A stretch of 64,000 bases of DNA from Crossiella sp. CA-258035 (GCF_030064675.1 NZ_CP116413.1:3318001-3382000); one strand, 5' to 3'; positions 34,727 through 44,405 are shown, numbered from the stretch's first letter. Notes: generated from the letters alone by a model not told the origin. Program-made: numbers and translations.

Positions 34727-35272
34727 GTGAAGAAGCTCAGGTCGGATGCCGTGCGCAACCGGGAACGCGTGTTGCGGGTCGCCTACGAGACCTTCGCGAC
34801 CGAGGGCCTCTCGGTGCCGATCGACGAGATCGCGCGCCGGGCCGGGGTGGGCGCGGGCACCGTGTACCGGCACTTCCCGACCAAGGACGCGCTGTTCCGG
34901 GCGATCGTGGCCGACCAGTTCGACCAGCTCATCGCCCGGGCCGCCGAACTGGCCGGGGCGGCGGACCCCGGCGCGGCCTTCTACGGCTACTTCAGCCGGT
35001 TCATCCAGGACTACGTCACCGACCAGGGCCTGATGGAGGCGTTCGCGGGCAGCAAGTTCGACATCGAGACCGCCGAACCCGAGCGCACCGCGGAGTTCAA
35101 GAAGGCCATCGGCGTGCTGCTGGCCCGCGCGCAGCAGGCCGGCGCGGTGCGCCCGGACGTGGACGTCGCCGACGTCAAGGCGCTGATGATCGGCGGCCAG
35201 GCCATGCTCAACTACCGGGGCGAAGCGGGCGCGCGGCTGATCCCGCTGCTGTGCAAGGCGCTCGCGCCCTAG
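34727..35272 (+). CDS. TetR-family regulator
   Basis: Regulator of 181 residues. The helix-turn-helix reads VLRVAYETFATEGLSVPIDEIARRAGVGAGTVYRHFPTKDALF, and the C-terminal part (FSRFIQDYVTDQGLMEAF) matches a common TetR ligand domain (SbtR-like). GTG 34727 sits four bases after GGAGG; earlier in-frame starts fall within the operator. It is divergent from the SDR at 33726. Confidence 0.92.
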   Translation: MKKLRSDAVRNRERVLRVAYETFATEGLSVPIDEIARRAGVGAGTVYRHFPTKDALFRAIVADQFDQLIARAAELAGAADPGAAFYGYFSRFIQDYVTDQGLMEAFAGSKFDIETAEPERTAEFKKAIGVLLARAQQAGAVRPDVDVADVKALMIGGQAMLNYRGEAGARLIPLLCKALAP

Positions 35273-35322
35273 GGGACGGCCCCTCGGGATTGACGGAAGC
35301 CGATTCCGGCTATTGCACAGCC

Positions 35323-35562
35323 ATGGAAGCCGACACGTCCAAGGACCTCGACAACCGGTCGCCCCACACCTGGCGGGCTGCCTCAACGGCGTCGATGGCC
35401 GTCATGGCAGTGGTAGCGGGCATCAGTATCCTCGCCTCCAGTGGCCAGGGAATCGGGTGGTTGTTTCTGGCCCTCGGGTTGGCCTGTGCTCTGATCGCCG
35501 CCGCGTTCGTCCACCTCGCCCGGAAGTCCCGTCGCCCGCGGGATGGGGCCGACCGGCCCTAA
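35323..35562 (+). CDS. small two-helix membrane protein
   Basis: Short protein of 79 residues with a charged N-terminus and two hydrophobic segments (about 30-45 and 49-67), then a basic tail. I recognise no family. The ribosome-binding site is weak (GGAAG further upstream), so the start is tentative. It overlaps the stop of the convergent methyltransferase gene by four bases. Confidence 0.45.
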   Translation: MEADTSKDLDNRSPHTWRAASTASMAVMAVVAGISILASSGQGIGWLFLALGLACALIAAAFVHLARKSRRPRDGADRP

Positions 35563-36341
35563 CGCGGCGCGCGTCCCCAGGTGCTGACCAGCGGGTAGGC
35601 GGAGACGCTGAACCCCGGATCGCGCAGCAGCCGGGTGAACTGGGCCAGCTCGCCCGGCCCGACCCCGGCCGCGCGCAGCTTCTCCCGCAGCTCCCAGGCG
35701 TTGGCCAGCAGCAGCCTGCTGCCCTCGCCGCCACCGACCCAGATCGGCGTGGACCGGCTGGACCCGACCTGCTCCAGTCCACAGTGGACGAACAGTTTCT
35801 CCACCCCCAGCGCCCAGTCCAGGTCGTCGGAGCCGAGCTTGGTCAGCACGTCCAGCACCTGGGTCTGCACCGCCCAGAACGCCTCCTGCCTGCGGTCGTC
35901 GGTGCTGAGCACCCGCTGCTCCTTGGGCAGGATCTCCTCCAGCAGCAGCACCCCGCCGGGGTTGAGCGCGGCGGTCAGCTTGGCCACCGCGGCATCCCGC
36001 GCCGGGTGGTGGATGAGCACCAGGCGGCAGTGGATCAGGTCGAAGCCGGGGCTGGGCAGCGGGTCGGTGAGCACGTCGTGCCGCCGGACCTCCACCGGCG
36101 CGGACAGCTCCAGCAGCCGGGTGTCCAGGTCGGTGGCCAGCACGTGGCCGTCCGGGCCGACCCGCTCGCCCAGCCAGCGCGCGATCGAGCCGCCGCCCGC
36201 GCCGACCTCCCAGCAGCGCTGACCCGGCGTCACGCCGAGCTCGGCCAGCAGCGGCGTGGTCACCGCGTCGTAGGTGGCCTCCAGCGCCGCCATGCGTGTT
36301 CGTGCGGCGTCCACCGCGTTGTCGAAGGGATAACTGCCCAC
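35559..36341 (-). CDS. SAM-dependent methyltransferase
   Basis: Class I methyltransferase of 260 residues. The SAM-binding motif I is CWEVGAGGGSIARWL, followed by VLATDLD and the post-motif DPLPSPGFDLIHCRLVLIHHP. GTG 36341 follows AGGAGGCG closely and is preferred over much longer open frames upstream. The YDAVTTPLL start and the low-complexity end are typical of small-molecule methyltransferases. The substrate is unknown. Confidence 0.87.
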   Translation of the reverse strand: MGSYPFDNAVDAARTRMAALEATYDAVTTPLLAELGVTPGQRCWEVGAGGGSIARWLGERVGPDGHVLATDLDTRLLELSAPVEVRRHDVLTDPLPSPGFDLIHCRLVLIHHPARDAAVAKLTAALNPGGVLLLEEILPKEQRVLSTDDRRQEAFWAVQTQVLDVLTKLGSDDLDWALGVEKLFVHCGLEQVGSSRSTPIWVGGGEGSRLLLANAWELREKLRAAGVGPGELAQFTRLLRDPGFSVSAYPLVSTWGRAPR

Positions 36342-36501
36342 CGCGCCTCCTGGTCCGGCTATTACCTTGGCGGCTGGCGGGCTCCGGCGAAAGTCGGCAG
36401 GGCCATCCGGCCGCGGATCCGGCCCGGGGAGCCCGGTGTCCGCGCTCCCGGGCGGTACTGCACACTGTGGACGGTCGCCGGTCGGGTGGGAGAGGGCTGA
36501 C

Positions 36502-37491
36502 GTGCTGTTCGGAATCCTGGCTGGAATCGCGGGCCTCGTCTTCCTGGTGCGGGTGATGCGGGAGCCGCGCCGGGTGAGCAACGCGGTCTGGTTCGGCATC
36601 CTGCTGTTCTTCGGCGGCCTGTGGGCGCTGTGGGAGCTGGGCAAGTACGGCTACGGCGAGATCGTGGTGGTGCTCGGACTGCTGGTGCTGCTCATCGGCT
36701 TGGTGCTGCCGTTCGCCATGGTCGCCAACGGAGTGATCATGTTACGCCGGGAGTCCTTCCGGCCGGCCAACCTGCTGTCCCTGCTGACCGGACTGGCCGT
36801 GCTGGGACTGATCGGGTTCACCGTGGTGTTCGGGCTCCGCCTGGACCGGGCCGCGCAACTCGTGTTGATCGCGGTGATCCTGGTGACCGGCTACTTCGCG
36901 TTCCTGTTCGCCAGCCTGCTCGCCTACTCCTTCGTGTACGGCCAGTTGAGCAGCAGGGCCAGGGCCGACGCCGTGGTGGTGCTGGGCAGCGGACTGATCG
37001 GCGACCGGGTGCCGCCGCTGCTGGCCGCCCGGATCGAGCGCGGCCTGGCGCTGTACCGCCGCGACCGCGCGGCCGGGGGTGAGCCGGTGCTGGTGGTCTC
37101 GGGCGGTCAGGGGCCGGGGGAGACCACCACCGAGGCGGCCGCCATGCGGGACTACCTGCTGGCCCGAGGGGTGCCCGCCGAGCACATCGTGCTGGAGGAC
37201 CGGGCCCGCACCACCGAGGAGAACCTGAGGTTCAGCGCCGCGCTGGTGACCAGGCCGGGGGCCCGGATCGTCGCGGTGACCAACAACTACCACGTCTTCC
37301 GCACCGCGGTGCTGTCCTACCAGCTGAAGCTGCGGATGCGGGTGGTCGGCTCGCGCACCGCGCTGTACTTCCTGCCGAGTGCGTTCATCCGCGAGTTCGT
37401 CGCGCTGCTCATGCAGTACCGGGTGACCACCGCGGTCGGCGTGCTCGCCGTGGTGTCGGTCCCGGCGCTGGGTGGACTGTTGCTGCTCTAG
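36502..37491 (+). CDS. YdcF/SanA-like DUF218 membrane protein
   Basis: Membrane protein of 329 residues. Four to five hydrophobic segments occupy the first 145 residues, and a DUF218 domain follows with its signature blocks: DAVVVLGSGLIGDR, SGGQGPGETTTEAAAM, EDRARTTEENLRFS and VTNNYHVFRT. A last hydrophobic helix ends the chain. GTG 36502 follows GGGAGAGGG. DUF218 proteins such as ElyC/SanA take part in envelope and vancomycin tolerance in other bacteria. Its end overlaps the convergent 37488 gene by four bases. Confidence 0.88.
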   Translation: MLFGILAGIAGLVFLVRVMREPRRVSNAVWFGILLFFGGLWALWELGKYGYGEIVVVLGLLVLLIGLVLPFAMVANGVIMLRRESFRPANLLSLLTGLAVLGLIGFTVVFGLRLDRAAQLVLIAVILVTGYFAFLFASLLAYSFVYGQLSSRARADAVVVLGSGLIGDRVPPLLAARIERGLALYRRDRAAGGEPVLVVSGGQGPGETTTEAAAMRDYLLARGVPAEHIVLEDRARTTEENLRFSAALVTRPGARIVAVTNNYHVFRTAVLSYQLKLRMRVVGSRTALYFLPSAFIREFVALLMQYRVTTAVGVLAVVSVPALGGLLLL

Positions 37492-37874
37492 AGAACCTGG
37501 CTGACCAGTTCGAGGTAGTCCGCGCCGTCCAGGGTGTCCGGCAGCGGATCGCCGGTGTGGCGCAGCTCGAACAGCCAGCCGGACTCGTACGGGTCGCGCA
37601 CCACCAGTCCCGGGTCGTCGAAGAGCAGCTCGTTGCGCTCGCTGACCAGGCCGGCGGCCGGTGCGAACAGGTCGCCGTACCAGGTCCGGGTGGCCAGGAA
37701 ACCGCACGGGGCCAGCAGGTGCAGCGCGCCGCCCGGTGGCGGCAGGCCCACCTCGACCAGGCCGGTCAGCCCCCCGGTCAGCACATCGGTCAAGCCCACC
37801 CGCAGTGTGTCGCCCTGGAGCCGGACCCAGGTGTGGTCCCTGGTGAACCGGAGGGTCTGGTAGCCGACGAACAT
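37488..37874 (-). CDS. glycine cleavage H-protein-like, lipoyl lysine missing
   Basis: Protein of 128 residues with the barrel-sandwich fold of GcvH: RFTRDHTWVRL, VGLTDVLTGGLTGLVEVGLPPPG, LFAPAAGLVSERNELLFDDPGLV and the terminal GWLFEL. In true H-proteins an ESVKA hairpin carries the lipoylated lysine; here that stretch reads ATRTWYGD and has no lysine. It therefore cannot be lipoylated there and is probably not part of the glycine cleavage system. No gcvT or gcvP lies nearby. The role is unknown. Confidence 0.8.
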   Translation of the reverse strand: MFVGYQTLRFTRDHTWVRLQGDTLRVGLTDVLTGGLTGLVEVGLPPPGGALHLLAPCGFLATRTWYGDLFAPAAGLVSERNELLFDDPGLVVRDPYESGWLFELRHTGDPLPDTLDGADYLELVSQVL

Positions 37875-38008
37875 GAACCGTTTCTAGCCCTCCGCTGAGC
37901 CGCGGGTAAACCCACGGAGGTCGCTTTTACCCGAACGAACACATGTGCTCCGTCCACTGTGGACAGACATTGGGCCAACCGGCCGCCGCCGTTCGCATGT
38001 CCGGCCGG
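37875..38008. other. intergenic region with TCCACTGTGGAC palindrome
   Basis: This 134-base region between two minus-strand genes holds the stop-side of the sigma gene and a copy of the recurrent TCCACTGTGGAC palindrome at 37953-37964. No promoter is obvious. Confidence 0.4.
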
Positions 38009-39202
38009 TCAGGCCTCCAGCGCCTGACGGCGGCGGCGCAGGAACTCGCGTTCGGCGGAGTTGCCGGTCAGCTCGATCGCCCGTTCGTAGGCCGCGACCG
38101 CCTCGGCGGTGCGGCCGAGGCGGCGGAGCAGGTCGGCGCGGATGGCGTGGCACAGGTGGTAGTTCGGCAGGTCCAGCCGGTCGACCTCGGTCAGCGCGAC
38201 GGCCGGGCCGTCGACCTCGGCGACGGCGACCGCGCGGTTGAGCGCGACCACCGGGGTCGGGGTGAAGGTGAGCAGCTGGTCGTAGAGGGTGCGGATGGCA
38301 GGCCAGTCGGTCGGCGGGGGATCGCCGTGCACCGCGTTGATCGCGGCCTGGAGCTGGTACGGGCCAGGCTGGGCGCGCCGGATGCACGCCTCCACGATCG
38401 ACTGGCCCTCCCGGAGCAGCCCGGCGTCCCAGCGGCCGCGGTCCTGCTCGGCCAGCGGCACCAGCTCGCCGTCCGGGCCGGTGCGGGCGGCCCGCCTGGA
38501 CTCCACCAGCAGCATCAGCGCGAGCAGGCCCCAGGCCTCCGGCTCGTCCGGCATCAGCGCCACCAGCACCCTGGCCAGCCGGATCGCCTCCGCGCCCAGC
38601 TCCGGCCGGTCCAGGCGCTCGCCCGCGCTGGCGGTGTGCCCCTCGGTGAAGATCAGGTACAGCACGGCCAGCACCGAGCGGAGCCGGTCCGGCAGGTCGG
38701 CCTCGGCGGGCACCCGGTACGGGATCCGGGCGTCCCTGATCTTGCCCTTGGCCCGCACCAGGCGTTGCGCCATGGTGGCCTCCGGCACCAGGAACGCCCG
38801 CGCGATCTCCACAGTGGACAGTCCGCCGAGCAGGCGCAGGGTGAGCGCCACCCTGGCCGAGGGGGACAGCGCGGGATGGCAGCAGGTGAAGATCAGTCGT
38901 AGCCGCTCGTCCGGCACCGCGCCCACCTCCTCGGGTTCCCCTGGCGCGCGCAGCAGCGCCGACTGCGCCTCGCGGGTGTCCCGGCCGGACTCGCGCCGGT
39001 GCCGGTCGATCGCCCGGTTGCGGGCGGTGGTGATGATCCAGCCGGCCGGAGCGGGCGGCAGGCCCTCGCGCGGCCAGCGCTCCAGCGCGGTGGCGAAGGC
39101 GTCCTGGACCGCCTCCTCGGCGAGGTCGATGTCACCGAGCAGGCGGACCAGCACCGCGACCGCGCGCCCGTACTCGGCGCGGAAGACTGACGCGACGTCC
39201 AT
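38009..39202 (-). CDS. ECF sigma factor with TPR-like C-terminal extension (ECF42 type)
   Basis: RNA polymerase sigma factor of 397 residues. The sigma-2 region covers about residues 8-75 ([34 protein letters not shown]), and sigma-4 about 110-165, with [26 protein letters not shown] long C-terminal extension of about 210 residues ([36 protein letters not shown]) has a TPR-like pattern. This layout, with a DGPF/YCII gene 13 bases upstream, is that of ECF42, which lacks a classical anti-sigma factor; the C-terminal extension controls activity in studied members. Confidence 0.9.
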   Translation of the reverse strand: MDVASVFRAEYGRAVAVLVRLLGDIDLAEEAVQDAFATALERWPREGLPPAPAGWIITTARNRAIDRHRRESGRDTREAQSALLRAPGEPEEVGAVPDERLRLIFTCCHPALSPSARVALTLRLLGGLSTVEIARAFLVPEATMAQRLVRAKGKIRDARIPYRVPAEADLPDRLRSVLAVLYLIFTEGHTASAGERLDRPELGAEAIRLARVLVALMPDEPEAWGLLALMLLVESRRAARTGPDGELVPLAEQDRGRWDAGLLREGQSIVEACIRRAQPGPYQLQAAINAVHGDPPPTDWPAIRTLYDQLLTFTPTPVVALNRAVAVAEVDGPAVALTEVDRLDLPNYHLCHAIRADLLRRLGRTAEAVAAYERAIELTGNSAEREFLRRRRQALEA

Positions 39203-39215
39203 CAGGCGAGGTCCA

Positions 39216-39557
39216 TCAGTCGTACATGGGCCGCACCTCGATGGGCAGCCCGATCGCCTCGGCCAGCCGTCGTCCCCAGTGCAGGGCGGCGTCCAGGTCC
39301 TCCACCTGGATCACGGTGAACCCGCCGATGTGCTCCTTGCCCTCGGTGAACGGGCCGTCGGTCATCAGCACCTCGTCCCCGTTCGCCCTGATCACGGTGG
39401 CCGTGCTGGGCGGGAACAGCCCGGCGGCGAAGACCCGCGCGCCCGAGGCGATCATGTCCGCGTTCACCGCGTCCAGCCGCTTCATGACCGGGTCGAGGAA
39501 CTCCGGCGGCGGGGTGGGGCCGTCCGGCTGGTAGATGCTGAGCAGGTACTGGGCCAT
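39216..39557 (-). CDS. YCII/DGPF-domain protein
   Basis: Small protein of 113 residues of the YCII-related family, named for its DGPF motif, seen here in [12 protein letters not shown]. The start follows GAGGAGGAG. Genes of this family accompany ECF42 sigma factors in many actinobacteria and are usually their targets. The 13-base gap to the sigma gene indicates one operon. Confidence 0.92.
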   Translation of the reverse strand: MAQYLLSIYQPDGPTPPPEFLDPVMKRLDAVNADMIASGARVFAAGLFPPSTATVIRANGDEVLMTDGPFTEGKEHIGGFTVIQVEDLDAALHWGRRLAEAIGLPIEVRPMYD

Positions 39558-39641
39558 GGTGTTCTCCTCCTCGGTTCGCTCTCTACACGAACCCCGCGGC
39601 GCCGGATCGACACCACGTCGGGAGAGTTTCCAAGATTTTTC

Positions 39642-39977
39642 TCAGCGGTCCCCGGCGGCGGTCTTGACCATGGCCACCATCAGCCGCACCGCGTCCAGGG
39701 TGACCAGGCCGCTGGTGCGCACCAGGGACTCCCAGGTCTGGAAGGACGCGGCGTGCCGGATCGCGCCGGAGACCACTTCGGCGCGGGCCGCATCCGGCTG
39801 GAACGGCGCGCTGAGCTGGCTGACCACGCCATCCACATAGGACTCGTGCGCGGCGCCGGGCGGCCCGGCCAAGGTCGGGTAATACTCGTAGAGTGCGGCC
39901 AGCGCGATGGACAGGCGGCGGTCCGGTCGGGAGATCCGTTGCCAGTCCGCCGGATCCGGCAGGGGCGTCTCGTCCAT
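39642..39977 (-). CDS. probable TetR C-terminal fragment
   Basis: Protein of 111 residues without a recognisable DNA-binding region. LSIALAALYEYYPT and IRHAASFQTWESLVRTSGLVTLDAVRLMVAM resemble the ligand-binding half of TetR-family regulators. The LysR gene begins just upstream, leaving no room for a helix-turn-helix. It is either a decayed regulator or a small hypothetical protein. ATG 39977 is the only sensible start. Confidence 0.5.
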   Translation of the reverse strand: MDETPLPDPADWQRISRPDRRLSIALAALYEYYPTLAGPPGAAHESYVDGVVSQLSAPFQPDAARAEVVSGAIRHAASFQTWESLVRTSGLVTLDAVRLMVAMVKTAAGDR

Positions 39978-39988
39978 GGCCGCCGACC

Positions 39989-40900
39989 CTACCCCTCGGA
40001 TTTCGCCCGCTGCCAGGGGACTTCCAGGCCGTCGCGCACGGTGTCCAGCACGTGTTCGCGGAACTGCGCGGAGGCGGGCGGCAGTTCCCGCTCGGCCAGC
40101 CACATCAGGCCGATGTCCCTGGTCGCGGTGACGTCGGTGAGCCGCAGGTGCGGGGTGGCCGCCTCGCCGCCGGGCAGCGGCAGCACCGAGACGCCCAGCC
40201 CGGCCGCGACCAGGCCGCGCAGGGTCTCCACCTCCTCGCCCTCGAAGCCCGCCCTCGGGGTGAAACCGGCCTGGCGGCACAGCCGCTCGGTGGTGGCGCG
40301 CAGCGCGAAGCCGGGCCGGAGCAGGATGAAGGTCTCCTCGGCGAGCTCGGCCAGCCGGACCCCCGGCCGACCGGCCAGGCGGTGTCCCGGTGGCACGGCC
40401 AGCAGCAGCGGCTCGGTGAGCAGCCGCTGCCAGCGCAGGTGCGGGTGACCGGGATCGTCGCTGGTGACCGCCAGGTCGGCGGTGCCGGCCAGCAGCTCCT
40501 CGGCCAGCCCGGCCTCGCCGTGCTGGGTCAGCTCGAAGGCGATGTCCGGGAACCCGGCGCGGAAGCGGCTCAGCAGCGGCGGCACCAGCCAGGTGCCCAG
40601 GGTGTGCAGGAAGGTCAGCGGCACCGTGCCGCGGGCCGGGTCGGTCAGCTCGGCCACCGCGCGCAGGCCCTGGGCGTAGCGCTCCAGCGCCTCGGCCACG
40701 TGCGCCCGCAGCAGCCGCCCGGCCGGGGTGGGCCGCAGCGTCTTGCCGACCCGCTGGAACAGCGCGGCGCCCGCCTCCTGCTCCAGCCGGGCCAGCGCCC
40801 TGGACAGCGCGGGCTGGGTCAGGTGCGCCCGGCGCGCGGTCTCGGTGACGGTGGCCCCGTCGGCGACCTCGCGGAACCAGGCCAACGTCCGCAGATCCAT
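39989..40900 (-). CDS. LysR-family regulator
   Basis: LysR regulator of 303 residues. The N-terminal winged helix is LRTLAWFREVADGATVTETARRAHLTQPALSRALARLEQEAG; a periplasmic-binding-like effector domain follows. It is divergent from the PoxB-like gene, with an 89-base spacer, the classical LysR arrangement, so it probably controls that oxidase. The effector is unknown. Confidence 0.93.
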   Translation of the reverse strand: MDLRTLAWFREVADGATVTETARRAHLTQPALSRALARLEQEAGAALFQRVGKTLRPTPAGRLLRAHVAEALERYAQGLRAVAELTDPARGTVPLTFLHTLGTWLVPPLLSRFRAGFPDIAFELTQHGEAGLAEELLAGTADLAVTSDDPGHPHLRWQRLLTEPLLLAVPPGHRLAGRPGVRLAELAEETFILLRPGFALRATTERLCRQAGFTPRAGFEGEEVETLRGLVAAGLGVSVLPLPGGEAATPHLRLTDVTATRDIGLMWLAERELPPASAQFREHVLDTVRDGLEVPWQRAKSEG

Positions 40901-40989
40901 GTGTCCAGTGTATCGATGGGCACGGAATCCGGCATTGGACGCATGGATGAATCAGGCGCAGGCTGGCAGTGCAGCCGGAGGGAGACACC

Positions 40990-42720
40990 ATGACCAACGT
41001 GGCCGAGCAGCTCGTGCGCATGCTGCGCGAGGCCGGGGTCCAGCGGATCTACGGCATCGTCGGGGACAGTCTCAACCCGATCGTGGACGCGGTGCGCCGC
41101 ACCGAGGGCATCGAGTGGGTGCACGTGCGGCACGAGGAGACCGCCGCCTTCGCCGCCGCCGCGGAAGCCCAGCTGACCGGCCGGTTGGCGGTGTGCGCGG
41201 GCAGCAGCGGGCCCGGCAACCTGCACCTGATCAACGGCCTGTTCGACGCCCACCGCAGCGGCGCGCCGGTGCTGGCCATCGCCTCGCACATCCCGGCCGC
41301 CCAGATCGGCACCGGCTACTTCCAGGAGACCCACCCGGAGCAGCTGTTCACCGAGTGCAGCCACTACAGCGAGCTGGTCTCCCAGCCCGAGCAGCTGCCC
41401 CGGCTGCTGCGCATCGCCATGCAGACCGCGCTGGGCCGCGGCGGGGTGTCCGTGCTGACCATCCCCGGCGACCTGGCCGACCGCAAGGCCGTCGCGCCCA
41501 CCCCGCCGGTGACCAGGGTCCGGCCCTCGCCGGTGGTCCCGGCCGAGGAGACGGTGGACGAGCTGGCCGACCTGCTCACCAGCGCCGAGCGGGTGATGCT
41601 CTTCGTCGGCGCGGGCGCCCGCGGCGCGCACGCGGAGGTGATGGCGCTGGCCGGGAAGCTGAACGCGCCGGTCGGGCACTCCTTCGGCGGCAAGGAGTGG
41701 ATCCAGTTCGACAACCCCTACGACGTCGGCATGAGCGGCCTGCTCGGCTACGGCGCCTGCTTCGAGGCCATGCACTCCGCCGACCGGATCGTGTTGCTGG
41801 GCACCGACTTCCCCTACGACAACTTCCTGCCGCAGGCCCGCACCGTGCAGATCGACCACGACCTCACCCGGCTGGGCCGCCGCACCCCGCTGGAGCTGGC
41901 CGTGCACGGCAGCGTCAAGGAGACCCTGGCCGCGCTGCTGCCCAAGCTGGCCCAGCGGCGTGACCGGTCCTATTTGGACAAGATGCTGCGCAAGCACGCC
42001 GACCGGCTGGAGAAGGTGGTCGACGCCTATACCAGGGACATCGCCGAGCGCACCCCGATCCACCCGGAGTACGCGGCCGCGGTGCTGGGCGAGGTGGCCG
42101 CCGGGGACACCGTGTTCACCATCGACACCGGCATGAACAACGTGTGGGCCGCCCGCTACCTGACCCCCAACGGCAGGCGCCGCATGATCGGCTCCTTCCG
42201 GCACGGCAGCATGGCCAACGCGCTGCCCCAGGCCATCGGCGCCCAGCTGGCCTACCCGGACCGCCAGGTGGTCGCCCTCTCCGGCGACGGCGGCCTGTCC
42301 ATGCTGCTGGGCGACCTGCTCACCCTGGCCAGCGCGCGCATCCCGGTGAAGGTGGTGGTGTTCAACAACGCCAGCCTGGGCATGGTGAAGCTGGAGATGC
42401 TGGTGGACGGCCTGCCCGACCACGGGACTGATCATCCGCAGGTCGACTTCGCCGCGCTGGCCAAGGCCGCCGGCCTGCACGCGGTGCGCGCGGAGAAGCC
42501 CGGTGAGATCCGGGCCGCGTTCGAGGAGGCCTTCGCCCACCCCGGCCCGGCCCTGGTCGAGCTGGTCACCGACGCCAACGCGCTGTCCCTGCCGCCCAAG
42601 ATCACCGGCGAGATGGTCCGCGGCTTCGCCCTGGCCGCGGGCAAGACGGTGCTCAACGGCGGCGTGGGCAAGATGGTCGAGCTGGCCCGCAGCAACCTGC
42701 GCAACATCCCCCGTCCCTAG
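40990..42720 (+). CDS. poxB: thiamine-diphosphate pyruvate oxidase/dehydrogenase (PoxB-like)
   Basis: ThDP-dependent enzyme of 576 residues. The catalytic glutamate lies in HVRHEETAAFAAAAEAQ, and the ThDP/Mg motif runs from GDGGLSML to VVVFNNASLG. The N-terminal GIVGDSLNPIVDAVRR, GPGNLHLINGLFDAH and YFQETHPEQLF match PoxB, which oxidatively decarboxylates pyruvate to acetate at the membrane in stationary phase. ATG 40990 follows GGAGGGAG. The divergent LysR is its likely regulator. Confidence 0.9.
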   Translation: MTNVAEQLVRMLREAGVQRIYGIVGDSLNPIVDAVRRTEGIEWVHVRHEETAAFAAAAEAQLTGRLAVCAGSSGPGNLHLINGLFDAHRSGAPVLAIASHIPAAQIGTGYFQETHPEQLFTECSHYSELVSQPEQLPRLLRIAMQTALGRGGVSVLTIPGDLADRKAVAPTPPVTRVRPSPVVPAEETVDELADLLTSAERVMLFVGAGARGAHAEVMALAGKLNAPVGHSFGGKEWIQFDNPYDVGMSGLLGYGACFEAMHSADRIVLLGTDFPYDNFLPQARTVQIDHDLTRLGRRTPLELAVHGSVKETLAALLPKLAQRRDRSYLDKMLRKHADRLEKVVDAYTRDIAERTPIHPEYAAAVLGEVAAGDTVFTIDTGMNNVWAARYLTPNGRRRMIGSFRHGSMANALPQAIGAQLAYPDRQVVALSGDGGLSMLLGDLLTLASARIPVKVVVFNNASLGMVKLEMLVDGLPDHGTDHPQVDFAALAKAAGLHAVRAEKPGEIRAAFEEAFAHPGPALVELVTDANALSLPPKITGEMVRGFALAAGKTVLNGGVGKMVELARSNLRNIPRP

Positions 42721-42816
42721 GCCGGGTCCCCGGCGGTGTCCGCAGTGGACGGTGAACGTCCCGTGATCCCGGGTTTCCGCCTGGTGAACCGCTCGCGCCC
42801 GGCCCCCGCCAGGTCG

Positions 42817-42822
42817 TATAGT
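42817..42822 (+). promoter_or_regulatory. possible -10 box for M16 gene
   Basis: TATAGT stands out in GC-rich DNA 45 bases before the M16 start. A -35 partner is not convincing. Confidence 0.4.
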
Positions 42823-42866
42823 GCGCGCGGCCCCGAACGGGGTAGGCGCGCAAGGGGAGTCACGGC

Positions 42867-44405
42867 GTGGAGTGGGTTCGCACCGAGATCGACGGTGTGC
42901 CGGTGTTCTGGTCCGAACACGAGGGCGAGATCACCGCGGGCCTGGTCTTCCGGGTCGGGCACGCCGACGAGCGGCTGGCCCGGCGCGGCATCACGCACCT
43001 GGTGGAGCACCTCGCGCTGCACCAGGCCGGGAGCAAGCACGAGGAGTCCAACGGCACCGTCGATGCCACCCTGACCTCCTTCCTCACCCACGGCGGCCCG
43101 GACCACGTGGTCGCCTTCTTCACCGCGCTGTGCGCCGCGCTGCGCGAGCTGCCGGTGCACCGGATCGCCGCGGAGAACCAGCTGCTGCTCACCGAGGCCG
43201 ACGGCCGCGGCCGGGACATCCAGGCCTCGCTGGCGATCTGGCGCTACGGCGCGGCCAGCTACGGGCTCAGCGGCTACGAGGAGTTCGGCGTCGGCAGGCA
43301 CACCCCGGCGGAGGTGCTGGCCTGGGCGCGGCAGTGGTTCACCTCGGGCAACGCGGCGCTGTGGCTCATCGGCGGCCCGCCGCCGCGGGGACTGCGGCTG
43401 GAGCTGCCGCCGGGGCCGCGGATCCCGCCGCCGGAACCGACCAGCGCGCTGCGCCGCACCCCCGCCTACTTCCCGGCCTCGATCAACGGGGTGGCCGCCA
43501 GCAGCGTGGTGGAACGCTCCACCGCGGCCACCGCCTACACGGACCTGTTGCAGCGCAGGCTCTTCGACACCCTGCGCACCGCCGAGGGGATCAGCTACAG
43601 CCAGACCGCGACCTACGACCGGCGCGATGCCGACATGGCCGAGATCGTCGCCTTCGCCGACGGGCTGGCCTCCGTGCACTCGCGACTGGTGCGCGGGTTC
43701 ACCGACGTGATCGACTGGCTGGCCGAGGTCCCGCCACGGGACAGCGAGGTCACCGAGCTGATCGAGCTGCGCCGGGCCCCGCTGCTGGACCCGCGGATCC
43801 GGGCCGGGCTGCCGGTGGGCGCCGCGCACGCCGAGCTCTTCGGCGCCGAGCCGCCCACCATCGCCTCGGTGGAGGCCGAGCTGGCCACCCTGTGCGCCGA
43901 GGACATCCAGGACGTGGGGATCTCGGTGCGGGACAACCTGTTGCTCATGGTCCCGGAGGGCCACCTGCCCGGCGAGCGCTACGTGGCTGCCCCGCACGGC
44001 TCCACCGGCACCGTGCAGGGCGAGGTCCTGCTGCACATCGACTCCGCCCAGCCCGGCGAGCAGAAACCGTTCGGGCCGGGCAACCAGGGCAGGCCCCGGC
44101 TGTGCGTCGGCGAGGAGGGCGTGAGCCTGATCAACGGGCTGGAGTTCGTCACCGTCCGCTTCGCCGAGTGCGCGGCGGCGCTGGCCTGGCCCGACGGCGC
44201 GCGGCACCTGATCGGCCTGGACGGCCTGCACCTGCGGGTGGAGCCGAACCTGTGGAAGTACGGCGCGGCCCTGCCCGAGCTGATCGACCGGGGCGTCCCG
44301 CCCGAGGTGGTGGTGCCCCGGCCGCCGCGCGAAGAGCACGAGATACCCCGACCGGCCAAGAGCAGCTCCTGGAGCAGGCTCCGCGCCCGCCTCAAGCGTC
44401 ACTGA
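42867..44405 (+). CDS. M16-family zinc metallopeptidase homologue
   Basis: Protein of 512 residues with the inverted zinc-binding motif of M16 peptidases: HLVEH in GITHLVEHLALH (HxxEH). Around it lie GLVFRVGHADERLARRG and, later, a LRTAEGISYSQTATYD block typical of the second M16 half. M16 enzymes cleave small peptides or process secreted ones; bacterial members often work as pairs, but no second copy is here. A possible -10 box lies upstream. It is followed at 27 bases by a TPR-like gene. Confidence 0.82.
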   Translation: MEWVRTEIDGVPVFWSEHEGEITAGLVFRVGHADERLARRGITHLVEHLALHQAGSKHEESNGTVDATLTSFLTHGGPDHVVAFFTALCAALRELPVHRIAAENQLLLTEADGRGRDIQASLAIWRYGAASYGLSGYEEFGVGRHTPAEVLAWARQWFTSGNAALWLIGGPPPRGLRLELPPGPRIPPPEPTSALRRTPAYFPASINGVAASSVVERSTAATAYTDLLQRRLFDTLRTAEGISYSQTATYDRRDADMAEIVAFADGLASVHSRLVRGFTDVIDWLAEVPPRDSEVTELIELRRAPLLDPRIRAGLPVGAAHAELFGAEPPTIASVEAELATLCAEDIQDVGISVRDNLLLMVPEGHLPGERYVAAPHGSTGTVQGEVLLHIDSAQPGEQKPFGPGNQGRPRLCVGEEGVSLINGLEFVTVRFAECAAALAWPDGARHLIGLDGLHLRVEPNLWKYGAALPELIDRGVPPEVVVPRPPREEHEIPRPAKSSSWSRLRARLKRH

